Positions 62,687-64,000 of a stretch of DNA of 64,000 nt are shown piece by piece. The notes below the pieces were generated by a model. It was not told the DNA's origin, made no database searches, and saw only the letters and a program-made list of their open reading frames with translations. The position numbers and the translations under genes were made by a program. The DNA is taken from contig JANSYI010000022.1 of NCBI GenBank assembly GCA_024742475.1, positions 1 through 64,000 on the forward strand. Direction: 5' to 3'. Position 1 is the first letter of the stretch; each line of letters starts with the position of its first letter. The stretch is from a bacterium (GTDB lineage: Bacteria > Myxococcota_A > Polyangia > Nannocystales > Nannocystaceae).

Positions 62687-64000
62687 CTACTTCGCCATCG
62701 CGTATTCGTCGGCGATGTCGAGGAACGGCGGGGCGCCGTTGCCGAGGAACGTGATGCTCGAGGGGTGCATGCCGGGCTGCGCGAGCCCATCGAGCGGGAG
62801 CAGCGAGCCGTTGTCGATCACGAAGGGGTCGGCATCGACCATCAGCGTCCACACGCGCCCCATCGGGTCGATCGAAAGCGAGAGCACGCGTCCGTCGAGC
62901 TCGCCCTCGGCGGGGAAGCGCGTGACGGCACCGTTGGTCTGTCGGACGAGGACGGTCGAGGGGTCCTTCGTCGCGACCGCGATCACACCCTGCGCGTTGG
63001 TGGACAGGTCGGGCGCCACGTTCTCGCCGGGGAGGTTCGTGGGCGTCACCGTGTCGGCGTCGATGAGCACGACCTCCTTGCTCGTCCGCGCCACGGTGCC
63101 CAGCGGTCCCGCCGCGTAGAGCTCCGCGTAGAAGTCGAGCTCGGCCGCGGGGGCGGAGGTGAACTTGCCCTCCTCGAGCCCGACGCGAAGCACAGCCTGC
63201 TCAGTGGAGATGAGCACGCCGTCGGCTTCGGCGATCATGGGACGCAAGGCGCCCGTCGGCGCGCGCAGCTTCGTCGCGTGCCAACCGTCGGTGTCCTTTG
63301 CGTACAGGACGCCGCCACTCAACACCCAGACCGTGCCGTCGGGGGTGTGTGCAGCATCGACGGTGCCCGGCGGCAGCGGAGGTTCGAGGTCCGCGACCCG
63401 TTCGAGCTCCCATGCCTCGCCGCTGAGCTCGCCGAGCAGCAGGGGTCCGTTGTCCGTGGGGTTGTGGCTCATCCACGGGAACCCGCGCGGACCTGCACCG
63501 TGGGCATTGAGGAAGCCCGTATGGTGCCCCACGGGGAACGGAGCGAGGTCCATGACCGTGCCGTCGGATTGATAGCGGCTGTACTGGTCGGAGGCGGTGC
63601 GAAACAAGAACCCCCCAGGGCTCGGTGTCGCCACACCGGCCGAGACTCCCGGCAAGAGCGCGACCCTCCCGTCGAACAGCGCAAAGGTGGCTTTTCGATA
63701 CCCGAAGACCGTCACGTCACCCCGCAGCGACGGCGGCGGCGGGACTCCATCGACCTGGATCTCGACTCGGGACCCCTTGCCCTCCGCCTTGATGTCGATG
63801 CGCATCCTGTCCCCGCGAGGCAGGCCGAGCTTGCTCCACTTGGCCATCTGCGAGGTGTCGTTCTCCTCGTACCAGTTGTCTTCGGCGCGAATCCAGCCCG
63901 CGTCCTGGGCCGCGCCCACGGTCGCGATGTTCGTGTCGTGGACGCGGGTCGGCACCCAGTAGGAGATCGTCGCGCCGCCGATCTCGTCGCCCCCGGACTT
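62687..64000 (-). CDS. Uncharacterised beta-propeller-like protein, 5' end outside the window
   Basis: The frame is open to the window edge, giving at least 437 residues; the true start is beyond 64000. It contains TISYWVPTRVHDTN and repeated short beta-strand motifs (FVIDNGSLLPLDGLAQPG, GTVWVLSGGVLYAKD, ALLPGVSAGVATPSPGG) suggestive of a propeller. No signal can be judged. It lies upstream of the FG-GAP lipoprotein on the same strand. Function not recognised. Confidence 0.65.
   Translation of the reverse strand, partial: KSGGDEIGGATISYWVPTRVHDTNIATVGAAQDAGWIRAEDNWYEENDTSQMAKWSKLGLPRGDRMRIDIKAEGKGSRVEIQVDGVPPPPSLRGDVTVFGYRKATFALFDGRVALLPGVSAGVATPSPGGFLFRTASDQYSRYQSDGTVMDLAPFPVGHHTGFLNAHGAGPRGFPWMSHNPTDNGPLLLGELSGEAWELERVADLEPPLPPGTVDAAHTPDGTVWVLSGGVLYAKDTDGWHATKLRAPTGALRPMIAEADGVLISTEQAVLRVGLEEGKFTSAPAAELDFYAELYAAGPLGTVARTSKEVVLIDADTVTPTNLPGENVAPDLSTNAQGVIAVATKDPSTVLVRQTNGAVTRFPAEGELDGRVLSLSIDPMGRVWTLMVDADPFVIDNGSLLPLDGLAQPGMHPSSITFLGNGAPPFLDIADEYAMAK

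Overview
This window comes from the replication-origin neighbourhood of a very GC-rich bacterium, most likely a myxobacterium. That placement is an inference from gene content: an mglA/mglB pair, Ser/Thr kinases with PEGA or TPR partners, several ECF sigma factors, a DUF4388 response regulator, a DUF1501 plus cytochrome-like DUF1588/DUF1592-type cluster, an FG-GAP lipoprotein, and very strong G/C bias at third codon positions. A Nannocystis/Polyangium-like lineage is possible but cannot be settled here.

Left part (1-18.3 kb) is the classical origin region. dnaA and dnaN read leftward. rpmH-rnpA-yidD-yidC-jag-mnmE read rightward as a tightly overlapping operon with a recognisable sigma70 promoter. 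Two non-coding stretches (1291-1677 and 3118-3889) carry DnaA-box-like sequences. bioF-bioD lie divergent from rsmG. Behind rsmG is a non-coding stretch with four parS sites, but no parA or parB. A rhomboid-TPR protease, a large DUF4388 response regulator, and an overlapping tsaD-rsmA-mutM run follow. All four genes from the regulator to mutM overlap at their ends.

Middle part (18.3-35.5 kb) is regulatory and envelope-related. It holds an ECF sigma factor with a membrane partner, rnhB, a second ECF sigma factor, a TPR-dynamin fusion, a GH105-like gene, a kinase divergent from a third ECF sigma factor, a beta-barrel-like protein, a cysteine-rich surface protein, and a dynamin-like GTPase coupled to a degenerate M48-like protein. 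A TolA-like protein with 24 exact-length tandem hexapeptide units and a TPR-like membrane protein close the region.

The block from 35.6 to 42.3 kb (dnaX, ebfC, recR, mglB, mglA, all leftward) is housekeeping plus motility. A two-gene accessory cassette is inserted between dnaX and ebfC: an anti-phage dCTP/dCMP deaminase of the AvcD/DCD type, interrupted by one in-frame UGA, and a small ORF. Terminators after recR and after mglA divide the block into two transcripts.

The right part (42.9-64 kb) has a PEGA kinase with a TPR partner, a class III aminotransferase, a TlpA-like lipoprotein, the DUF1501/lipoprotein/cytochrome-like operon, a MATE transporter, a LysR regulator divergent from an F420-reductase-like gene, and several tiny membrane proteins. 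A broken PhnD-like fragment then abuts a 1288-residue STAND-type NTPase with a possible nuclease N terminus, the second candidate defence locus. An FG-GAP lipoprotein and a gene cut by the window edge finish the window. No tRNA, rRNA, CRISPR array or insertion sequence was recognised.
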